Source of the DNA: CAZOHG01 sp964579725
GTDB taxonomy: Bacteria; Zhuqueibacterota; JdFR-76; BMS3Abin05
NCBI GenBank assembly: GCA_964579725.1
Contig: CAZOHG010000072.1
Span: 1 to 16,719 of the forward strand
Length of the DNA: 16,719 nucleotides
Reading direction: 5' to 3'
Shown here: positions 13,423-16,719 of the stretch, one piece after another
How the letters are laid out: each line of letters opens with the position of its first letter
How positions within the stretch are numbered: position 1 is the stretch's first letter
Translations under genes and position numbers: made by a program
Notes under the pieces: model-generated
The model's database searches: none
What the model was told of the DNA's origin: nothing
The model's input: only the letters and a program-made list of their open reading frames with translations

Positions 13423-14564
13423 AAAAGCGGGGGAAAAAAGAAAGTTTTCATTTTGCCGGAGGTGGAACCGGCGGCCATTTGTTTCCCGCGCTGGCACTTG
13501 CCGAGGTTTTAAAGCAGCGGGTGCCGACAGCGGAAATTGTCTTTTGGGGGACGAGCCGCGGGCTGGAAAACAAAATCATCCCCAACACAACGTACCGTTT
13601 GGAGAAAATTCCGGTGCGCGGATTTCAGCGCCGTCTAACACCGGCCAATCTTGTGTTTCCCTTCGTTCTTTTGGCCAGCGTGGCGAAGGTTGGGCGGCAG
13701 TTTTTGTTCCGAAGGCCACGTGCCGTTTTAGGAACCGGCGGGTACGTCAGCGGGCCGGTGGTCTTTGTGGCCTGGCTTTTGTGGATTCCTGTGTTTATTC
13801 AGGAGCAGAACAGTTTCCCGGGGGTTACCACGCGACTTTTGGCAAAATTGGCCAGACGCGTGTATTTGACCTTTGAGACGTCAAAAAAATATTTTAAGCA
13901 TCCGAAAAAGCTTCTGGTTACGGGGAATCCTATTCGCCCCGAAATATTGCAGGCAGATCGGACGGCAGCGCTCCAAAAATTCAGACTTTTTTCCGAGAAA
14001 TACACGCTTTTTGTTTTTGGGGGAAGCCAGGGCGCTCGAAAAATCAACCGGCTTTTGGCTGAAATTTTGCCCAATTTGTTGCAAGGCCTGCCGCTGCAGG
14101 TCATTTGGAGTACGGGTGCCTCGGATTTTGCCGAAATCAGTCGGAAAATGGAAGGGCAGCCGAATGTCCGCGTTTTTGACTTTATTGCCGAGATGTCGTT
14201 GGCCTACGCAGCCGCCGATTTGGTGGTTTGTCGGGCGGGCGCCACAACCTTGGCCGAAATAACGGCGGTCGGATTGCCGTCCGTCCTCATTCCTTACCCG
14301 TTTGCAGCGGCCAACCACCAGGTATTGAATGCGCGTAGCCTGGAGGAAGCGGGAGCGGCCGTTTGTTTATTGGAAAACGAGCTGACAGGGGAGAAATTGG
14401 TGCAGGAAATCGAACGCTTGTTTCAGGAGCCGGAGCGGCTGAAAAAAATGGCGGCATCTGCCAAAAAGTTGGCCAGGCCCGAGGCAGCGGAAGTCATTGT
14501 TTCTGACGTGTTTGCCCAATTGAACAAGGGCGGGAGAAAAGAGGGGGCATACAGTGAAGCCTGA
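13419..14564 (+). CDS. murG: UDP-GlcNAc--lipid I N-acetylglucosaminyltransferase MurG
   Basis: MurG is the membrane-associated GT-B glycosyltransferase that adds GlcNAc to lipid I, giving lipid II, the substrate of FtsW. The 381-residue product has the N-terminal glycine loop FAGGGTGGHLFPALALA (12-28), GTGGYVSGP, QEQNSFPGVTTRLL, the second loop FGGSQGARKIN and the UDP-GlcNAc-binding stretch CRAGATTLAEITAVGLPS...AANHQ, all family hallmarks. GTG 13419 is preferred because it forms a 4-base GTGA overlap with the ftsW stop, indicating translational coupling; another in-frame GTG at 13407 would add 4 residues. The gene overlaps murB by 11 bases, so there is no room for the murC gene that usually follows. 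Confidence 0.96.
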   Translation: MKKRGKKESFHFAGGGTGGHLFPALALAEVLKQRVPTAEIVFWGTSRGLENKIIPNTTYRLEKIPVRGFQRRLTPANLVFPFVLLASVAKVGRQFLFRRPRAVLGTGGYVSGPVVFVAWLLWIPVFIQEQNSFPGVTTRLLAKLARRVYLTFETSKKYFKHPKKLLVTGNPIRPEILQADRTAALQKFRLFSEKYTLFVFGGSQGARKINRLLAEILPNLLQGLPLQVIWSTGASDFAEISRKMEGQPNVRVFDFIAEMSLAYAAADLVVCRAGATTLAEITAVGLPSVLIPYPFAAANHQVLNARSLEEAGAAVCLLENELTGEKLVQEIERLFQEPERLKKMAASAKKLARPEAAEVIVSDVFAQLNKGGRKEGAYSEA

Positions 14565-15471
14565 CGATTGGGCGAATGCTCTGAGGAACCTTCTAAAGGG
14601 GAAAATTGTCGCAAGGGAACCACTGGCTCGACACACCTCCTACCGGGTGGGAGGCCCCGCGGACGTGTACGTTGAACCTGCCACAAAGGGCGATCTTCAG
14701 CATCTGGTGCGGTGGGCGCGGGAAGAAACTGTTCCGCTTTTTGTGTTGGGGAAGGGAACCAATTTATTGGTCAGCGATTCCGGTGTTCGTGGGCTTGTGG
14801 TCAATGTGCAGCGGTGTTGCAAGGAGTGGGATGTCGGCGGAACCCGGGTCAGCGTGGGTGCCGGCTGGCTATTGACCAAAATGCTTGAAAAATTGGCGGC
14901 GGTTGGACTGAGCGGGTACGAAGCGCTTTACGGGATCCCCGGCACGGTTGGCGGTGCCCTTTTCATGAACGCCGGTGCTTTCGGAACGGAAATCGCCGAC
15001 CGACTTTTGCGAGTGGAACTCATGAACAAAGAGGGGGAAATTTTTTTTCGTGAAAAAAATCAACTCGAATTTGGTTACCGACGGGGAATTGTGAATCGGG
15101 AGTGGGTGATTTTGTCGGCTGTTTTCAACCTGGAAAAGGGTTCTCCCGAAAAAATCCGTGAGAAAATGCAGGAGATTTGGCAGCGTCGCCGCGCCAAACA
15201 GCCGGTCACGCGCGCCTCGGCAGGGAGTGTTTTTAAGCGTCCGAAAGGCTATTACGCGGGGGCTCTGGTGCAGGGTGCCGGATTGAAAGGATTTCGGCAC
15301 GGGCACGCGTTGATTTCACGAAAACACGCCAATTTTATTGTGAATGCCGGGGGGGCCTCGGCAACCGAAATCCGCGAACTTATGGAAATTGTCCGAGAAC
15401 GAGTGAAGCAAAAATACGGGGTAGAGCTCGAATTGGAAAACGAATTGATTGGGTGGCCATGCGAGAACTGA
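14554..15471 (+). CDS. murB: UDP-N-acetylenolpyruvoylglucosamine reductase MurB
   Basis: MurB is the FAD- and NADPH-dependent cytoplasmic enzyme that reduces UDP-GlcNAc-enolpyruvate to UDP-MurNAc. At 305 residues it is the short (type II) form. FAD-domain motifs include TSYRVGGPAD (28-37), LGKGTNLLVSD (65-75) and GIPGTVGGALFMNAGAFG (127-144). The substrate domain has FGYR (173-176), the catalytic-serine loop AGSVFKRP (Ser225), GAGLKGFRHGHALIS...HANFIVN and the C-terminal acidic LENELIG (Glu297 the likely catalytic Glu). The GTG start at 14554 lies inside the murG end and follows GAGGGGG (14541-14547), a good ribosome-binding site. murC, which usually stands between murG and murB, is absent. 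The 3' end overlaps ftsQ. Confidence 0.96.
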   Translation: MKPDDWANALRNLLKGKIVAREPLARHTSYRVGGPADVYVEPATKGDLQHLVRWAREETVPLFVLGKGTNLLVSDSGVRGLVVNVQRCCKEWDVGGTRVSVGAGWLLTKMLEKLAAVGLSGYEALYGIPGTVGGALFMNAGAFGTEIADRLLRVELMNKEGEIFFREKNQLEFGYRRGIVNREWVILSAVFNLEKGSPEKIREKMQEIWQRRRAKQPVTRASAGSVFKRPKGYYAGALVQGAGLKGFRHGHALISRKHANFIVNAGGASATEIRELMEIVRERVKQKYGVELELENELIGWPCEN

Positions 15472-16289
15472 AAAATGGGGAACTCGAAGGAAAGCGCCAG
15501 TCTCCAAAAAGGCCGTCCCAAAAAAGAACCGCGCCGGCAGCGCCTGCCCGGGGTTCGACATCCCTGTCGCGTGTAGCAAGTCTGGTGCTTTTAGTAGGGC
15601 TTTTGGTTTTCTTCATTTGGGCCATTCACAACTGGATGCTCAATTCCAATGCCTTCGTATTGCAGAAAATTGACATCCATGGCAATCGGATTTTGACAGA
15701 CGAAGAAATTCGCGCCCAACTCAAAATCGGGAGGGGCATTCGGTTAACGGACGTGGAATTGGGGAAGATTGAAAAGCGTCTTCGGCAAATCCCTTTTGTG
15801 CGAACTGTGTTGGTGTCCCGTCGGTTTCCAACCACACTGGATGTGGAAATTGAAGAACGGGTGCCCGTTGCCTACATTTTGGGCAGAAAAAAAATGTGGA
15901 TGGTGGATGAAGAGGGGGTGATTTTGCCGTCGCTCCGGGGAAGCCGCGCGCTGGATTTGCCTGTCATTATCGGAATGAAAAATTTCACCGAACGCGCTAC
16001 CGCAACCATTCAGGACCCGAAAATTTTGCAGGCTGTGTGGCTTTTGGCCACCACGCGCGCACTGGATAAAAATCTCTTTTACACCATTGACAATGTGACC
16101 TATTCAAAGAGCCGTGGGGTTGTGGTGTACCTCATGAAGCCCTCCCTGCCGCTTTATTTTGGGAAGGACTTGACTGTGCGGCAAATAGAATACGTGAAGG
16201 CCATTTTGGAGAAATTAAAGCGGGAGCGTCGATTGACTTCTACCCGCTACATCGACCTGCGTTTTGAAAAACAGGTTGTGGTAGGGTAA
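15459..16289 (+). CDS. ftsQ: Cell division protein FtsQ (POTRA domain)
   Basis: FtsQ/DivIB is a bitopic divisome protein whose periplasmic part binds FtsL and FtsB. The 276-residue product has a basic, Lys/Pro/Ala-rich cytoplasmic tail (1-38), one membrane helix (about 39-57) and a POTRA domain (about 67-136). The POTRA domain begins with LQKIDIHGNRILTDEEI and contains IPFVRTVLVSRRFPTTLDVEIEER. A beta-rich FtsQ domain follows, opening with MVDEEGVILP. The order tail-helix-POTRA-beta plus position between murB and ftsA make the call firm despite low family conservation. ATG 15459 overlaps murB by 13 bases; GTG 15453, two codons earlier, is possible. The ribosome-binding site is unclear at both. 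Confidence 0.93.
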   Translation: MRELKNGELEGKRQSPKRPSQKRTAPAAPARGSTSLSRVASLVLLVGLLVFFIWAIHNWMLNSNAFVLQKIDIHGNRILTDEEIRAQLKIGRGIRLTDVELGKIEKRLRQIPFVRTVLVSRRFPTTLDVEIEERVPVAYILGRKKMWMVDEEGVILPSLRGSRALDLPVIIGMKNFTERATATIQDPKILQAVWLLATTRALDKNLFYTIDNVTYSKSRGVVVYLMKPSLPLYFGKDLTVRQIEYVKAILEKLKRERRLTSTRYIDLRFEKQVVVG

Positions 16290-16308
16290 ATAAAATCGAA
16301 AGTACGAT

Positions 16309-16337
16309 AAAACCCGGTCACACAAAATTGGGGTTTT
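16309..16337 (+). promoter_or_regulatory. Stem-loop just before ftsA that could hide its ribosome-binding site
   Basis: AAAACCC (16309-16315) pairs exactly with GGGTTTT (16331-16337) across a 15-base loop in the ftsQ-ftsA gap. The only SD-like run before the ftsA ATG is GGGG at 16330-16333, so three of its four bases are in the stem. It ends 4 bases before the ATG. It could limit ftsA translation relative to upstream genes. The stem is short, has a large loop and may be weak. Confidence 0.33.
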
Positions 16338-16341
16338 CGCC

Positions 16342-16719
16342 ATGAAAAAAAGAGACGAAGTGGAAAGTTTGGACCTCTTTTCGGTTTCCGGTCGCGGCAA
16401 CGGGAACACTCGCCACACCCGCGAGACAGAGAAAAACAGCGCCGCCAGCAGGAAAAAATCCAAAGCGGCTCCCTCCCGCATTTTAACGGGATTAGACATT
16501 GGGACCAGCAAAATCGGGGCGATTATTGCTGAAGTCGAGGACAACGGAGAGGTCAAAATTATTGGCGTTGGTGTTTCTCCGTCAGACGGACTTCGGCGAG
16601 GCGTCGTTGTAAATCTTGAAAAAACAGTGCAATCGATTAAACGCGCCATCAGCGAGGCTCAGCTCATGGCCGGAACAGAGGTTGGCCCCGTGTACGTGGG
16701 TATTGCTGGCGATCATATT
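16342..16719 (+). CDS. ftsA: Cell division protein FtsA (partial, N-terminal 126 residues; runs off the window)
   Basis: FtsA is the actin-like ATPase that tethers FtsZ filaments to the membrane and signals to FtsW-FtsI. The visible part carries the phosphate-1 loop LDIGTSKIGAIIAEVE (51-66), then IIGVGVSPSDGLRRGVVVNLEKT and AISEAQLMAGTEVGPVYVGIAG, all typical of the FtsA 1A domain. An actin-family FtsA usually begins within a few residues of the LDIGT strand. Here 46 hydrophilic residues precede the first strand (ILTGLDIGT), rich in Lys, Arg, Ser, Asn, with a small hydrophobic patch (SLDLFSVSG). No in-frame ATG lies closer; a TTG at 16369 or GTG at 16360 are the only nearby alternatives. It starts 52 bases after ftsQ; the frame is open to the window end, so this is an edge truncation. 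Confidence 0.96.
   Translation, partial: MKKRDEVESLDLFSVSGRGNGNTRHTRETEKNSAASRKKSKAAPSRILTGLDIGTSKIGAIIAEVEDNGEVKIIGVGVSPSDGLRRGVVVNLEKTVQSIKRAISEAQLMAGTEVGPVYVGIAGDHI

Noticed and set aside
1..16719. CRISPR array, tRNA, rRNA, riboswitch or complete insertion sequence
   Set aside because: No regularly spaced long repeats, cloverleaf, rRNA-like sequence or terminal inverted repeats with an intact transposase were seen on reading the window.

Overview
The window is a bacterial chromosomal segment whose right-hand 11.4 kb is a dcw (division and cell wall) cluster. All its genes are on the + strand, in the order mraZ - rsmH - ftsL - ftsI - murF - mraY - ftsW - murG - murB - ftsQ - ftsA; ftsA runs off the right edge. 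To the left are a DEDDh exonuclease gene (+ strand, 4310-5149), a large membrane hybrid histidine kinase on the opposite strand (348-4151) and a gene-poor left edge (1-347). That edge holds only a possible transposase scrap and a DnaA-box-like 9-mer.

Organism: a bacterium with peptidoglycan, around 50% G+C by eye, using ATG, GTG and possibly TTG starts. The mraZ promoter is a perfect sigma-70 consensus, which argues against Bacteroidetes proper, whose promoters differ. MraY resembles the Gram-negative (E. coli-like) form in length and N-terminus, whereas FtsI carries two C-terminal PASTA domains and MurB is the short type. This mix, together with the multi-PAS hybrid kinase, would fit an uncultured phylum around the FCB/Calditrichota area. 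That placement is inference and cannot be proved from this window.

How the genes work together: MraZ is the cluster's transcription factor. RsmH methylates 16S rRNA. MurF, MraY, MurG and MurB belong to the lipid II pathway (MurB makes UDP-MurNAc, MurF adds D-Ala-D-Ala, MraY makes lipid I, MurG makes lipid II). FtsW and FtsI are the septal glycosyltransferase and transpeptidase pair, FtsL and FtsQ are the bitopic divisome scaffold, and FtsA is the actin-like anchor for FtsZ. Junctions are mostly short or overlapping (GTGA at ftsW/murG, 11 nt at murG/murB, about 13 nt at murB/ftsQ), so one main transcript from the mraZ promoter is likely.

Most notable points: (1) the three ligases murE, murD and murC are all missing from exactly their usual slots while murF remains; (2) the mraZ leader has four AGGAA repeats at an exact 10-bp period, starting just past the -10 box and ending in the ribosome-binding site, a probable MraZ operator in the transcribed leader; (3) a 16-bp piece of that operator recurs exactly at the 3' end of the exonuclease gene, 207 bp upstream; (4) rsmH has an in-frame 72-codon 5' extension with an uncertain start, and FtsA an unusual 46-residue N-terminal extension; (5) mini-ORFs that end in ATGA overlaps precede ftsW and the kinase gene. 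I found no CRISPR array, tRNA, rRNA or complete insertion sequence, and no clearly undescribed multi-gene system.
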